A stretch of DNA of 64,000 bases from Lachnospiraceae bacterium (GCA_022790615.1 JAAVXK010000037.1:1-64000); one strand, 5' to 3'. Shown: positions 1-11,493, counted from the stretch's first letter. The notes: a model not told the origin generated them from the sequence alone. Made by a program: numbers and translations.

Positions 1-576
1 ACCTATATCCCCAGACAAGTCTTTTATACAATCATTTACGTAAATTCCCTGATTACCTCCATTTATATAATAATAATTACCTTTTGTAGTATAACCGCCC
101 TTTATTGGTTTTTTTAGAAATAAAAGATAATTCTTACCCATTTTTAATATAGGTGAAAGTTCATTTATAACGCAAGTGTCACCCACTGTCCCTCCTTCAA
201 TTCGAATTGTAACAGACTCAGATTTATCCTCACCTCTTAACAAATACGTTATATCAAAATAATAATCTGTAAATATACTTTCCGTTCCTTTGACGGATTC
301 AATTATGAAAGGTTCTGATTTTCCATTAAAAGCACCATATACGATCATAGATGATGATTTTTTCAGTTCCTCCAAATCTATCTCCGCAAGCAAACCTGAT
401 TTTAAAATAACATTTTTATCTTTATATGCAGAAATAGAATTATTCTGCTTTTCCAAATCAATTTTATTATTTGCTATAGATTCGCTATCATTTACATTAA
501 CAGTACCTCCAACTAGCATTAATGACGTAAATAACACTGCAGTAATAATACCTTTAATGAATATTTTATATTTCAT
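1..576 (-). CDS. Exported hypothetical protein, 3' end beyond window start (partial)
   Basis: Reverse strand open from ATG at 576 to base 1 (MKYKIFIKGIITAVLFTSLMLVGGTVNVNDSESIANNK...), N-terminal signal-like hydrophobic segment, GGAGGGG-type RBS just upstream. Not in the ORF track because it runs off the edge. Confidence 0.75.
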   Translation of the reverse strand, partial: MKYKIFIKGIITAVLFTSLMLVGGTVNVNDSESIANNKIDLEKQNNSISAYKDKNVILKSGLLAEIDLEELKKSSSMIVYGAFNGKSEPFIIESVKGTESIFTDYYFDITYLLRGEDKSESVTIRIEGGTVGDTCVINELSPILKMGKNYLLFLKKPIKGGYTTKGNYYYINGGNQGIYVNDCIKDLSGDIG

Positions 577-589
577 AGTCCCCTCCCCC

Positions 590-1192
590 TTAATGATACA
601 GATTATACAAATACTGCTTTTCCAAAGCTGTAAATTTTCTTTTTATCTCTCCAGTTCCAATACTTTTATACATAACCGCCGACGTATTGTTTGTATCATG
701 GTCAAGCCCCATAACATGTCCTAATTCATGGGTTAATACAGACAATAAATCATACGAATTTTTATCACCTGAAATGGAAAAAGGATATCCCATATTAAAA
801 TTAATGTCCGCTTTTTTTATAACGCCCGCCTCAACTTTGTAACATACCTGTCCAAGATAATCCGCATTCGGGTCTGACATTGTATATATTTTATTATAAT
901 TGTCTTCAAGGCATGGATAATTAGTATCGGAATGTGTCAGTTCAGTCCATAAGGCAAGACCGTAATAACCCGCAGCTCCATTGCATTCCAGCAAACAATT
1001 GTTCATCTCCGTAAATATATTGGGATAAATTTGCAAGCCATAATAAGGACATAAACCCATTGTTCCATTTACACGGTGCTGCAGATATTTTGGCTGAGCG
1101 AATATTTTAGCTTTATTTACCCAAAACCCTAAACTCAGTGTCAGAATCACGGCCATCAAAATAGATGTAACCCTTATATTTTTTTTGTTCAT
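590..1192 (-). CDS. Secreted matrixin/metzincin-type zinc metalloprotease
   Basis: HELGHVMGLDHD matches HExxHxxGxxH; N-terminal signal/TM segment. GAGGAGAGG RBS favours the internal ATG at 1192 over 1219. Confidence 0.8.
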   Translation of the reverse strand: MNKKNIRVTSILMAVILTLSLGFWVNKAKIFAQPKYLQHRVNGTMGLCPYYGLQIYPNIFTEMNNCLLECNGAAGYYGLALWTELTHSDTNYPCLEDNYNKIYTMSDPNADYLGQVCYKVEAGVIKKADINFNMGYPFSISGDKNSYDLLSVLTHELGHVMGLDHDTNNTSAVMYKSIGTGEIKRKFTALEKQYLYNLYH

Positions 1193-1404
1193 TTTAATCC
1201 TCTCCTCTTTATTTTTCATAATAATAACATTTTATGTTATTATTATCCATAAATATTATATGATATATTATTAAAATCCTGTAATATCACTATATCTATA
1301 ATAAATTCTTTTATAAAAAATTGGATAAAACACATGCTATTGACATGATTCTATAATAAGCACATACAATATTTATTTCTTGTATGTGGAAAGTTGGTGT
1401 CTGC

Positions 1405-1539
1405 TTGAATAAAAAAGAAATCACATAGAATATAATTGAAAATAACGGCGGCATTGCAAAAACCTTAGATTTTACCGATAAAGGGATAAATAAATACGAA
1501 GTGGCAGCTTTATGTAGACAAGGAGTTTTGGCGACCTAA
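1405..1539 (+). pseudogene. Remnant of an AbiEi-like (type IV toxin-antitoxin) antitoxin N-terminal domain
   Basis: Translation LNKKEIT*NIIENNGGIAKTLDFTDKGINKYEVAALCRQGVLAT*: resembles the AbiEi N-terminal winged-helix pattern (NGG..T..D....GI.KYE...L...G.L), with an in-frame TAG and early truncation. Confidence 0.4.
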
Positions 1540-1555
1540 AATACATACAGAAAAG

Positions 1556-1622
1556 AAAATACGAATTTCCCGCAAAAGGTCAGGTATTAAAAACACTGAT
1601 TTCTACGGGAGATTCGTATTTT
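1556..1622. terminator. 17-bp stem-loop
   Basis: AAAATACGAATTTCCCG ... CGGGAGATTCGTATTTT; the single mismatch is G.U on the + strand; TTTT at the 3' side. Confidence 0.5.
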
Positions 1623-1691
1623 AAGATTCAGAGCTTAAAAATCGGTATTAACCGACAATCCCTCTCTGCAAAATGCTATATCAAAAATATT

Positions 1692-4121
1692 TTACTTCAT
1701 TACAATATTTACAATCCTTCCCGGAACATATATCTCCTTGATTACATTTCCGGTAAGCTTATCCGCGATACTGTCCTTAGCCGCCGCAATAACGTCGTCT
1801 TTCGCAGCGTCCACCGCAACCATCAGCGTCCCCTTGGTCTTTCCGTTAATCTGGACTGCAATCTCAACCGAATTCTCAACGGTCTTTGACTCGTCATACT
1901 TAGGCCAGCTCTCGTTAAATATACTGCCCTCATGTCCGTACTGCTCCCAAATTTCCGAAGCGACATGAGGCGTAAACGGGGCGAGAAGAATCGTCATAGT
2001 TTCTATGAGTTCCCTGTCAATGCCGCCCTGTTTGTTCGCTATCTCGTACATTTTATTATTGTACTCCATGAAGCCGCTGACAACGGTATTGAGGCTGAAA
2101 GCTTCCAGTCTCTTTGTTATATCCATAATAAGCTTATGGCGGATTCTCTCGGTCTCCCCGGTAGGCTTGACGTCCTTATCCTTATTGTCCATCGCAAGTT
2201 TCCAGAAACGGTTGATGAATCTGTATATTCCGTCAATTCCTCTGTCGTCCCAGATGGAGTCAAGCTCAGGCGGTCCGATGAACAGCTCATAAAGTCTGAG
2301 GGAATCACAGCCGTAATCCCTGACAATATCATCCGGGCTTACTATATTGCCGAGCGATTTGCTCATCTTAGTCGCCGCGCCGGTTTCCTTGTCGCGCCCG
2401 CAGACCATTCCCTGGTTGAAGAGCTTAGTGAACGGCTCGTCAAAATCAACCACGCCTATATCGTGCAGGAATTTCGTATAAAACCTTGAATATAACAAAT
2501 GTAAAACGGCGTGCTCCACTCCGCCGATGTACATATCGACGGGAAGATACTTGGACGCTTTCTCTTTCGATACAAGCGCATCGCTGTTTTTGCTGTCAAC
2601 ATAACGCAGGAAATACCATGAGGAACCGGCCCACTGCGGCATTGTGTTCGTCTCGCGCTTTGCAGGCGCACCGCAGCATGGACATGTCGTGTTAACCCAC
2701 TCCTCTATATCCGCAAGCGGCGATTCTCCCGTACCCGTCGGCTGATAGCTGTCCACCTCAGGAAGAAGAAGCGGAAGTTCCTCCTCCGGAACCGGTACAG
2801 CGCCGCACTTCTCACAGTGTACAATCGGAATAGGCTCGCCCCAATAACGCTGTCTTGAGAATACCCAGTCCCTAAGCTTATAGTTGACCGTCTTGCGGCC
2901 AAATCCCATCTTCTCAATCATGGCGGGGGCTTCTTTCTTGAGTACGGCGGACTCCATGCCGTTCCAGTCGCCCGAATGAATCATTGTTCCCGATGCGTCG
3001 GTGTACGCCTCGGTCATATTCTCTATCTCTTTACCGTCTTTCGCTATAACCTGAATAATAGGAATGCCAAATTTCTTTGCAAACTCAAAGTCCCTGTCGT
3101 CATGCGCGGGAACACACATGATCGCGCCCGTTCCATAATCGGCGAGAACATAGTCCGAAAGCCAGATAGGCACTTTTTCATTGTTAAGCGGGTTAATCGC
3201 GTAACTTCCGGTGAATACTCCGGTCTTTTCCTTATCCTGAAGCCTGTCCACAGAAGATTTCATGGACGCCCTGTATATGTAATCTTCAACCTCCGCAAGC
3301 TTTTCAGGCGTGGCAAGAGCCTTTGCCATATCATGTTCAGGCGCCAGTACCATGAATGTAGCTCCGTAGAGCGTATCCGGCCTGGTTGTGTATACGGTTA
3401 TTGCATCGTCTTTTCCATCAATCTTAAAATCAACCTCGGCGCCGTAGCTTCTTCCTATCCAGTCCTTCTGCATCTTCTTAACCTTTTCCGGCCATTCGAG
3501 CTTATCAAGGTCTTCAAGAAGTCTGTCTGCATATTTCGTAATCCTTAACATCCACTGTTTCAGGTCTTTTTTTGTAACCTGCGCGCCGCAGCGCTCACAA
3601 CATCCGTTCACAACTTCTTCGTTTGCAAGGCCCGTCTTACAGGAAGGACACCAGTTAATCGGCATTTGCTTCTCATATGCAAGTCCCGCCTTAAACATCT
3701 TAACAAATATCCATTGCGTCCATTTATAAAATTCAGGGTCGGTCGTGTTAACTTCCATATCCCAGTCATATATAGCCGCTATCTCATTGATCTGCTTTTT
3801 AATGTTCGCTACATTCTCAGCCGTAGATTTTTTAGGATGAACACCCATTTTAATAGCATAATTCTCCGCAGGAAGACCAAACGCATCCCATCCCATCGGA
3901 TGAATCAGATAATATCCGTTAAGCATTTTATAACGGCTCCACACATCGGATATCACATATCCTCTCCAATGTCCGACATGAAGACCGTTTCCAGACGGAT
4001 ACGGAAACATATCAAGACAATAGTATTTTGGTTTTTTTCCATCGTCGACATTAACCGGGTTCTTCTCCCAGTTCTTACGCCACTTCTGCTCAATTTCCTT
4101 ATGATTATAGGATACTGCCAT
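1692..4121 (-). CDS. leuS: Leucyl-tRNA synthetase
   Basis: HVGHWRGY (HIGH-type) and KMSKS motifs; full-length 809 aa class Ia synthetase. Confidence 0.98.
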   Translation of the reverse strand: MAVSYNHKEIEQKWRKNWEKNPVNVDDGKKPKYYCLDMFPYPSGNGLHVGHWRGYVISDVWSRYKMLNGYYLIHPMGWDAFGLPAENYAIKMGVHPKKSTAENVANIKKQINEIAAIYDWDMEVNTTDPEFYKWTQWIFVKMFKAGLAYEKQMPINWCPSCKTGLANEEVVNGCCERCGAQVTKKDLKQWMLRITKYADRLLEDLDKLEWPEKVKKMQKDWIGRSYGAEVDFKIDGKDDAITVYTTRPDTLYGATFMVLAPEHDMAKALATPEKLAEVEDYIYRASMKSSVDRLQDKEKTGVFTGSYAINPLNNEKVPIWLSDYVLADYGTGAIMCVPAHDDRDFEFAKKFGIPIIQVIAKDGKEIENMTEAYTDASGTMIHSGDWNGMESAVLKKEAPAMIEKMGFGRKTVNYKLRDWVFSRQRYWGEPIPIVHCEKCGAVPVPEEELPLLLPEVDSYQPTGTGESPLADIEEWVNTTCPCCGAPAKRETNTMPQWAGSSWYFLRYVDSKNSDALVSKEKASKYLPVDMYIGGVEHAVLHLLYSRFYTKFLHDIGVVDFDEPFTKLFNQGMVCGRDKETGAATKMSKSLGNIVSPDDIVRDYGCDSLRLYELFIGPPELDSIWDDRGIDGIYRFINRFWKLAMDNKDKDVKPTGETERIRHKLIMDITKRLEAFSLNTVVSGFMEYNNKMYEIANKQGGIDRELIETMTILLAPFTPHVASEIWEQYGHEGSIFNESWPKYDESKTVENSVEIAVQINGKTKGTLMVAVDAAKDDVIAAAKDSIADKLTGNVIKEIYVPGRIVNIVMK

Positions 4122-4323
4122 TACTTTTCTTCCTCCGTTATTATAATGTAAACGCCTATCGTATGCGTTCGTGCTATATTATATTTAACGAACTTCACTG
4201 TTTTGGCACAACCTCAGTACTGCTACATGTGAAGTTAAGCGAAAACGAGTGTTTCGTTGAAAAAATATACATTTGCCCGTATCGCGCCTGCAATTAAATA
4301 TTTATATAATAATATACCACCTT

Positions 4324-5784
4324 TTAATTCAATGTCAATGCCGAAGGCGACGCGTCCAAGCCCTGTACCGGATGAACCGTTATGCTCACACGGGTTACAA
4401 GACTGCCGCTCTTTGCCGCATTCGAGGCTGTGACAATGATTTCAGCGCTTCCCTCTCCCAATGCCGTAACATTACCCGATGCATCTACCGAAACAACCGC
4501 AGGGTTGGATGACGCATATGCGTATGACACATTCGACTTGCCTGTAGCTCCCGCCGGAAGAAGCGATGGGCGTACAACCGTCTGCTGTCCTATTGTCAAA
4601 ACTGCCTGGTCTGCAGACGCCGAGATGCCGCCCGCATATTTACCTACCGTAACCGTACAATACTGCCTGATATTAGAGCCGTCCTTTGTCTTCGCGCTTA
4701 TGACCGCGGTTCCTATTCCGACCGCCTTTACTTTTCCTTTTTCATCAACAGTTGCGACATTCGTGTCGGACGATGTGAACTTCAACTCCGTAATAGAAGC
4801 TTTGGACGGCACGTATGACTTCATCTTAAGCTTAAATGAAGAATCGGAAGCGCCTCCTCCGAGATAAAGTGATTTTGAAGTCCTGTTCAGCTTAAATGAT
4901 TTTATGAAAACCTGCCCAAGAACGTTATATTTTACCGAAAGCGAAGCCTTTCTTCCAATCTCGTCAGTCACCTTGAATTTTACTAAATATATACCGGTTC
5001 TACGCGTGTTAAGCTTTTTGACCTTTGTCGCTTTAGATTTCTTATTTTTCTTATATTTTATCGTATAAGTTACCTTTTTAGACACATCATATCCCGTCGT
5101 ATTTTTTGCCGTAATCGTTTTAAGTATATTTACGTTTGATGCAAAACCTATGTTAGTGTTGCCGCTTTTCCCTTTCTTCAATGTTATCGAAGGTTTTTTG
5201 TTATTATAGGGATTGGCAGGATTCGTGTCGTCCGTAGGGTCCCATCCCCAATATCCGGGTAATTTAATTGCCTCCGGTTTTCCGAGCGGCCCCGGGTCCT
5301 TCGCGTTATATACCTCGACTGGGGTACCGGACGGCACATTGTTATATATCCATTTTGCATCCCTGACACAGAGCCTTACACAGCCGTGTGAGGCAACCTG
5401 TCCCAGTTTATTGTACTGCGTGCACGACAAACTGGCAGGATTGTTGTTCTCATAATACCACACCGAATGAAACAGGATATGCCCTGTTATTCTTGTACAA
5501 TATTGTCCGTATACGGGACCATCCAATTCATGCCATCTTATCTTTTCTTTGAGCGGAAATGTTCCGAGCGGAGTGGCTGAGCCCACCGAACATACCATTG
5601 CCTTATAAGGCTTATATTCACCCTTTTCATTCACCTTATATATCGTCACACAGTTTTGCTGCTTATTAATACGAATCCTGTATGTAGACGCCGCCTGCGT
5701 ATCGGAACTAATAAAAATCAGTCCGAATCCAACTGCCAAGACAATATATAACGCCAACCCAAATTGTTTAATTTTCCCAAACAT
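4324..5784 (-). CDS. L,D-transpeptidase (YkuD) with C-terminal Big_2-type Ig-like repeats
   Basis: SHGCVRL catalytic motif; repeated 'SSDTNVATVDEKGKVKAVGIGTAVISAKT' Ig-like segments; N-terminal TM/signal. Confidence 0.9.
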   Translation of the reverse strand: MFGKIKQFGLALYIVLAVGFGLIFISSDTQAASTYRIRINKQQNCVTIYKVNEKGEYKPYKAMVCSVGSATPLGTFPLKEKIRWHELDGPVYGQYCTRITGHILFHSVWYYENNNPASLSCTQYNKLGQVASHGCVRLCVRDAKWIYNNVPSGTPVEVYNAKDPGPLGKPEAIKLPGYWGWDPTDDTNPANPYNNKKPSITLKKGKSGNTNIGFASNVNILKTITAKNTTGYDVSKKVTYTIKYKKNKKSKATKVKKLNTRRTGIYLVKFKVTDEIGRKASLSVKYNVLGQVFIKSFKLNRTSKSLYLGGGASDSSFKLKMKSYVPSKASITELKFTSSDTNVATVDEKGKVKAVGIGTAVISAKTKDGSNIRQYCTVTVGKYAGGISASADQAVLTIGQQTVVRPSLLPAGATGKSNVSYAYASSNPAVVSVDASGNVTALGEGSAEIIVTASNAAKSGSLVTRVSITVHPVQGLDASPSALTLN

Positions 5785-6006
5785 AATAGACCTCCCTTTT
5801 CTTCCTATTACAGATTCATACTATAACAACATGTTGAAAATGTGTCAAGCCTGTCACACATGCAATACATTTTTATCATATTCATAATCCGCCTTTTACC
5901 GCCAATATTTTATTCTCGCGTACGCAACGGTCCTGTGCTCCCCCAAGTCATAGCCGGAGACCGGACTTCATATAGTATAAAAACAGCTAAGGTACAGGAG
6001 AGCAGC

Positions 6007-8610
6007 ATGTACACAAAATCAGTAAAAGAAGTCCTAAGAATTACCGGAGTCAATCCTGAGAACGGACTTGATTCCGGAACATACGCAAAACAACTAAAAA
6101 AATATGGCCCGAATGTCCTTCCGGAAGCTAAAAAAGAATCTATTATTAAAAAATTCTTTATGCAGCTCAAAGACTTTATGATATATACCTTAATCGGCGC
6201 CGCCGTTATCTCGTACACCGTCTCTTACATTGATGGGGAACCCGATTACATTGAACCCTCGATTATTCTTTTAATTATAGTCATGAACGGAATTATAGGC
6301 GTAATACAGGAGGTTCGCGCTGAAAACTCCATTAACGCATTAAAAAAGATGTGCGCTCCGACGGCAACCGTACTAAGGGACGGCGTGTGGGCTAAGGATT
6401 CCGCGAAAAACCTCGTGCCCGGCGATATTATAATGCTTGAGACCGGCGCGCTTATACCCGCCGACGCACGAATTATAAAATGCGAAAACCTTATGACGGA
6501 CGAGGCGTCGCTTACCGGTGAGTCAGCGCCCGTTAACAAGACAACACAGGAGCTGCCGTCCGGCACGCCGGTAAACGACAGAGTGAATATGGTTTACTCG
6601 GGCTGCAGCATAAGCTATGGGCACGGCGTCGCTGTCGTTACGGCCACAGGCCAGTCTACGGAGCTTGGGCAGGTAGCAAGCATGCTCATAAACGAAATGA
6701 CCCCGGACACCCCGCTTACAAGACGGCTTTCAAAAACCGGAAAAATACTCAGCATAACGGCGCTTATAATCTGCATAATTATATTTTTTACCGGAATATT
6801 CAAAAACCGGCCCGTACTTGAAATGTTCATGACCGCGGTCAGTCTCGCCGTGGCCGCAATTCCTGAAGGACTTCCCGCAATCGTAACAATTATGCTAGCC
6901 AGGGGCGTGACAAAAATGGCCGCGCACAACGCCATAGTCAAACGTCTTCCGGCAGTTGAAACGCTGGGAAGCACAACCGTCATCTGCTCAGACAAGACCG
7001 GAACCCTCACCGAGAACAAAATGAGAGTAATCTCCGTCGCAAATTACTCCGACATACTGAAGGCGTCAGAGCCTCTATACAAAACCACTCTTGAATACGC
7101 CGCGCTCTGCAATAATTCAATCATACAAAAAAACGGCATAATCGGTGAACCAACGGAAAATGCCCTGCTGGCGGCCGCAAAAGATATAACCGACATCGAC
7201 TTGTTGAAAAGAAATTACAGACGTATAAAAGAATTTCCTTTCACATCAGACCGCAAGCTTATGAGTACAATACATTCAAACGGAATTAACGACAGCGCCT
7301 TTAGCGGCGGCAGCAGAAATATACTTATATGTAAAGGCGCGCCGGACGTTCTGCTTCCGCTCTGCACACACTATTACGACGACACATCCGCCCAAAAGCT
7401 GACTTCTTCGGTACGAAGCCGTATAATGAACCTCAACTCGGGCCTTGCACGCCAGGGACTGAGAATCATAGCAGTTGCATACCGGGAGCTGCACAGCCCA
7501 AAAGAGAAAAATCCTGAAAACAATCTCACGTTCATGGGACTTATATCTATAGTCGACCCGCCCCGGAAAGAGGCTGCAGCCGCAGTGCGCGAATGTAAAA
7601 AAGCCGGTATACATCCCGTAATGATAACCGGAGACCATGCGGCCACCGCTGCATATATCGCACGCGAACTTGGCATAGCAAAAAGCGAAAGCGAAGTCAT
7701 AACAGGCGACGCGCTTGACAAAATGTCTGAAACCACGCTTGCCGGAAGCGTACGAAGATATAATGTTTATGCGAGGGTAACTCCCGAACACAAGCTCCGG
7801 CTCGTAAAGGCCTTTCAAAATAACGGTGAAATTGTCGCTATGACCGGGGACGGCGTCAACGACGCTCCCGCGCTCAAAGCTGCCGATATAGGCTGCGCCA
7901 TGGGCATGAGCGGCACGGATGTTGCAAGGAATTCCGCCGACATCGTTCTAGAGGACGACAATTTTGCAACAATTACGAGCGCAATACGCGAGGGACGCAC
8001 GATATACGACAATATAAAAAAGGCAATACACTTTCTCATATCATGTAATATAGGCGAAATTATGACTATATTCATGGCTATTATACTCGGTTTTACCGCT
8101 CCGCTTTGCGCGGTCCAGCTATTATGGGTAAACCTCGTCACAGATTCCTTCCCCGCGTTATCGCTTGGCGTCGAGCCTCCTGATAAAAATGTAATGAACC
8201 GCCCGCCGGTATCCCCTGAAAAGGGATTATTTGCCGACGGTATGGCAATAAAGATACTGATAGAGGGCATGTTCATAGGCAGCATCTCCCTGGTAGCCTA
8301 CGCATTTGGAATGAAATACGGCCCGGATGTGGCAGGAACCATGTGCTTTGCAGTTCTCGGCATGTCGCAGATTGCACACTCATTCAACTCAAAGAGTGAG
8401 CATTCGCTCACAAAATCAGGCATATTTAACAACAAAAAGCTTGTGCTGTCAGCCATATTGTGTATTGCCCTTCAGGCCGTTGTAATATGTATACCTACGC
8501 TGAACGCGGTATTTTCAACCGTAATGCTTACGACAAACCAGTGGCTTACCGTAGTCATACTCTCACTTCTTCCAATACCGGTGGTGGAACTTCAGAAAGC
8601 GTTCAGGTGA
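6007..8610 (+). CDS. P-type cation (Ca2+-type) ATPase
   Basis: [33 protein letters not shown] motifs. ATG at 6007 has an AGGAG RBS; the longer ORF start at 5842 is probably spurious. Confidence 0.95.
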   Translation: MYTKSVKEVLRITGVNPENGLDSGTYAKQLKKYGPNVLPEAKKESIIKKFFMQLKDFMIYTLIGAAVISYTVSYIDGEPDYIEPSIILLIIVMNGIIGVIQEVRAENSINALKKMCAPTATVLRDGVWAKDSAKNLVPGDIIMLETGALIPADARIIKCENLMTDEASLTGESAPVNKTTQELPSGTPVNDRVNMVYSGCSISYGHGVAVVTATGQSTELGQVASMLINEMTPDTPLTRRLSKTGKILSITALIICIIIFFTGIFKNRPVLEMFMTAVSLAVAAIPEGLPAIVTIMLARGVTKMAAHNAIVKRLPAVETLGSTTVICSDKTGTLTENKMRVISVANYSDILKASEPLYKTTLEYAALCNNSIIQKNGIIGEPTENALLAAAKDITDIDLLKRNYRRIKEFPFTSDRKLMSTIHSNGINDSAFSGGSRNILICKGAPDVLLPLCTHYYDDTSAQKLTSSVRSRIMNLNSGLARQGLRIIAVAYRELHSPKEKNPENNLTFMGLISIVDPPRKEAAAAVRECKKAGIHPVMITGDHAATAAYIARELGIAKSESEVITGDALDKMSETTLAGSVRRYNVYARVTPEHKLRLVKAFQNNGEIVAMTGDGVNDAPALKAADIGCAMGMSGTDVARNSADIVLEDDNFATITSAIREGRTIYDNIKKAIHFLISCNIGEIMTIFMAIILGFTAPLCAVQLLWVNLVTDSFPALSLGVEPPDKNVMNRPPVSPEKGLFADGMAIKILIEGMFIGSISLVAYAFGMKYGPDVAGTMCFAVLGMSQIAHSFNSKSEHSLTKSGIFNNKKLVLSAILCIALQAVVICIPTLNAVFSTVMLTTNQWLTVVILSLLPIPVVELQKAFR

Positions 8611-8649
8611 ATATCCTATCCGCTTCCATGACGCCTTATCTGAAACATA

Positions 8650-8687
8650 CACGTAAGGAAACACCGATTGAATTGTTTCCTTACGTG
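8650..8687. terminator. 13-bp perfect hairpin
   Basis: CACGTAAGGAAAC...GTTTCCTTACGTG, 12-nt loop, no clear T-tract. Confidence 0.45.
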
Positions 8688-8754
8688 CATTTGCGCCGCA
8701 GCCGCATAAACGGCGCTTTCATTTTTACGCGAGTGCGCATCCTTAGCGGAGCGC

Positions 8755-8801
8755 TTTTTATATAATAGGAAATTGCAAAGCAGTTTCCTATTATATAAAA
8801 A
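8755..8801. terminator. 18-bp perfect hairpin, bidirectional-terminator-like
   Basis: TTTTTATATAATAGGAAA...TTTCCTATTATATAAAAA between convergent genes. Confidence 0.65.
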
Positions 8802-8861
8802 AATACGCCCCCGGCAATGCTTGGGAGCGTACTTTTTTCATACTGTAAATATTACTTTCTA

Positions 8862-10748
8862 TTAATAAACTTTATCACCGCATTGAACTCCGCCAGCCTG
8901 CAATATAGCGAAAAATGCCGGTTTTGGCTGAAGCTTCAGGTTAGGGTCGTCTCCTTCATATTCCTCAAATACATAAGTTATGTTACCGCTGCCCCAGCTT
9001 CCGTCTCCGTCACATATTCCCCACTGCGTAACGGATGTAACGCCGATATAGTCATTACCTTGCTTCTTGCCATATTCACCTTTCTTGGAATAATCCTTGT
9101 ATATATTATAAAGCTTCTTCATCTTTACAGCCTGAGGTTCACCCGTAATTCCCTCATCGAGCTCGGTTATCTGAACCTCAAAGCCCGCGTCCGCTATATT
9201 CTTTATCATTCTCTCCTGTACATTTTCAGAAATACCGTGCGACTGAAGACCTATACCGTCACAGTAACTAACGCCCTGCGTTCCGTTAGCCAGATTACAC
9301 GCCTTGTTAATATACTTTGCAAGCGCAATATGGTCATTCTCCCTCGTGTTGTAATCATTGTAGATGAGGGAAGGCTTTGACTGGTAATTGAACTGTGTCT
9401 TATACTGTTCATAATATTTCTCAACCGCATTGTGCGCCGCAAGGAATGAGAGATAGAGGTAGTCAGGTCCCATCGTCGCATACCAGTAACTGTCGTTAGC
9501 AGGTACCCTTCCGTTTGCCAGCAGCATATCCTCAATCTCCGCAGGCGTGCTGTCCGTACTTACCGGCTTTTTGCTTTTTGTCCTGACGCCGCCGTTCGTC
9601 TGGAATTTCAGACCGCTTCCGCTTGTTGATAATATCTCGTCTATTGAAGATGCATCCTCATTAACATAATAATTTTTGATGTTTCCACCGTCACCGTTCG
9701 TTGCCTCGTTAATTACATCATACGCATATACCACGTCGCCGTATCCATGTGAATATATGTATTCAATGACCTGGTCAATATAATCGTTAAGCCTCTTCTT
9801 CATAGTTTCAGGGTCCGCAAGCTTATGATAGTTGCTTTCATCCCATCCGTTTTTCCTGTAATCCTCAAGTTCGTAGTCGGACCAGTTAAAATCCTGAAGG
9901 AAGAAGTACTCCCTTACCTGCGAATGCCATACAAATGCATGATAACGGAGCTTAATGCCGTTAGCCTTGCAGTAACTTAAAACTTTCTCAAGCGTAGTAT
10001 AGTCAAGTATAACTTTTCCCTGTCCTTTAGTAGCATAATAATTATTAACGTTAGCCTTTCCTAATCCTTCCGGATATAAGTCGGTTGCATCATCGTTAAC
10101 AATGCTCTCCATCTTGTTCTCATTGCCCATCGTAACGCTTCCGAAATGATACCTTACAAGAGCCGCTCTCTCTCCAAATCGTAAGCTTCCAAGGTCAGTA
10201 CTTATACCCGATACAAAATATTCACCAAACACTTCCTTAATCTTATCTCCCGGATTCTTCCATAAGCATCCCGCATAATTATCATAGTCGAACGCCGGCG
10301 TAGGCGAAGGAGTGGCATTAGGGTCAACCGTTACAGTTGCTGCCGGAGTAGGCGTTGCAGGTGCCGGCGTTGGAACATCAGGCGCCGGAGTAGCGACAGT
10401 CTTAGGATTAACCGTAACCTTGCATGTAAGTACTTTTTTCTTACCCGAAACCTTAACCGTGGCAGTTACCTTTGCCGAGCCTTTCTTTTTGGCCGTAACC
10501 TTAACCGACGTCTTTTTAACGGATGAAAGTTTGGCAACAGCCTTCTTCGATGTCTTCCACGTCACTTTCTTTTTATAATTCTTAACCTTTAGCGTCTTTG
10601 AAGAACCTACTGTCATAGTAAGCTTTGATTTGCTTAGCTTAGGCTTCTTAGCGGCGTCCACGGGCGTACTTCCCGAAAGCATCGGAGCTGCAACCGCAAC
10701 CGTGAGAAGCACTGACATTGCCGCACATAACTTTCTCATTTTTCTCAT
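8862..10748 (-). CDS. GH10 endo-1,4-beta-xylanase with N-terminal Ig-like domain and Pro/Thr linker
   Basis: YAYDVINEA (acid/base Glu region), ITELD (nucleophile), signal peptide, PTPAPATPTPAATVT linker. Confidence 0.93.
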   Translation of the reverse strand: MRKMRKLCAAMSVLLTVAVAAPMLSGSTPVDAAKKPKLSKSKLTMTVGSSKTLKVKNYKKKVTWKTSKKAVAKLSSVKKTSVKVTAKKKGSAKVTATVKVSGKKKVLTCKVTVNPKTVATPAPDVPTPAPATPTPAATVTVDPNATPSPTPAFDYDNYAGCLWKNPGDKIKEVFGEYFVSGISTDLGSLRFGERAALVRYHFGSVTMGNENKMESIVNDDATDLYPEGLGKANVNNYYATKGQGKVILDYTTLEKVLSYCKANGIKLRYHAFVWHSQVREYFFLQDFNWSDYELEDYRKNGWDESNYHKLADPETMKKRLNDYIDQVIEYIYSHGYGDVVYAYDVINEATNGDGGNIKNYYVNEDASSIDEILSTSGSGLKFQTNGGVRTKSKKPVSTDSTPAEIEDMLLANGRVPANDSYWYATMGPDYLYLSFLAAHNAVEKYYEQYKTQFNYQSKPSLIYNDYNTRENDHIALAKYINKACNLANGTQGVSYCDGIGLQSHGISENVQERMIKNIADAGFEVQITELDEGITGEPQAVKMKKLYNIYKDYSKKGEYGKKQGNDYIGVTSVTQWGICDGDGSWGSGNITYVFEEYEGDDPNLKLQPKPAFFAILQAGGVQCGDKVY

Positions 10749-10856
10749 TTAATAAACCTCCTATATTATATGTTTTTCTCCAAAACTGAAAATCAGTCCT
10801 ATTAAAATTATAATATCAAACGGCATGAAAATCAAGCTTTATCATGCCGTTTATGT

Positions 10857-11327
10857 TTATTTTATGTTCTTTTTGACAGTGTGCGGAACAAGCCACATCC
10901 TAACCGTGCATATCATTACCGCATATATGGAAAACGGAACAAGCGGAATCACCGCAAACCCCTGCGTTAACAAAAGAGAGATTATGCAGAGCACCGCGGC
11001 GGCACCTGCGGCATATCCAGCGAAACATGTAACCCTGACCGCCTTTTTTGATTTCTTTTTTAGTATTAGGGCAATTGCTATTATCTGAACCACAATTGTA
11101 ATAAATTCCAAAACAAATAATATTACCTGCCAGCTCATATCAAGCGAAAATATTATTTCCCCGCCTGATACGTATACCGTGTGAAACTCAAATAAAACTG
11201 CGGCTGTAAGCGTCAAAAGAGCATATACCGTGAACAGGGCCTCAAAAAATAAAAGCCGTCCCCTGTACGTACCCAAACTGTCTTTCTGTTGTTTTTTCTT
11301 ATTACCATTCACTTTATCCGACGCCAT
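10857..11327 (-). CDS. Hypothetical membrane protein
   Basis: 156 aa with several hydrophobic helices; good sigmaA-type promoter upstream (11450-11478). Confidence 0.65.
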   Translation of the reverse strand: MASDKVNGNKKKQQKDSLGTYRGRLLFFEALFTVYALLTLTAAVLFEFHTVYVSGGEIIFSLDMSWQVILFVLEFITIVVQIIAIALILKKKSKKAVRVTCFAGYAAGAAAVLCIISLLLTQGFAVIPLVPFSIYAVMICTVRMWLVPHTVKKNIK

Positions 11328-11449
11328 AATTACGTACCGCCCGCCCTTTCCCGGCTCATCTTTATTTCGTATACCGAGTCATTTCTTATATTCGACTATT
11401 CGATATAATCACAAATCTTTATAACGGAAGAATTGACTGCTATTTTTAT

Positions 11450-11478
11450 AATATACAACATTATCAACATCATGTCAA
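11450..11478 (-). promoter_or_regulatory. SigmaA-type promoter (TTGACA-17-TATATT)
   Basis: Exact -35, near-consensus -10, 17-bp spacer, directed at the 10857-11327 gene. Confidence 0.7.
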
Positions 11479-11493
11479 AATTCCTTTCTCAGA

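Noticed and set aside
290-724. 144-aa + strand ORF
   Set aside because: Antisense to the partial exported protein (1-576) and the matrixin gene; no RBS or recognisable family.
1738-4151. Several + strand ORFs (1932-2489, 2976-3548, 3666-4151) and - strand 2117-2917 ORFs
   Set aside because: All lie inside leuS in other frames; low-complexity shadow ORFs.
5800-6006. Possible Mn2+ (yybP-ykoY) riboswitch ahead of the P-type ATPase
   Set aside because: No recognisable conserved loop sequences of that family.
5842-6006. Longer N-terminus of the P-type ATPase ORF
   Set aside because: The extension has no RBS and does not look like a family N-terminus; AGGAG precedes ATG 6007.
7276-8285. 180-aa and 156-aa - strand ORFs
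   Set aside because: Antisense shadows of the P-type ATPase coding frame.
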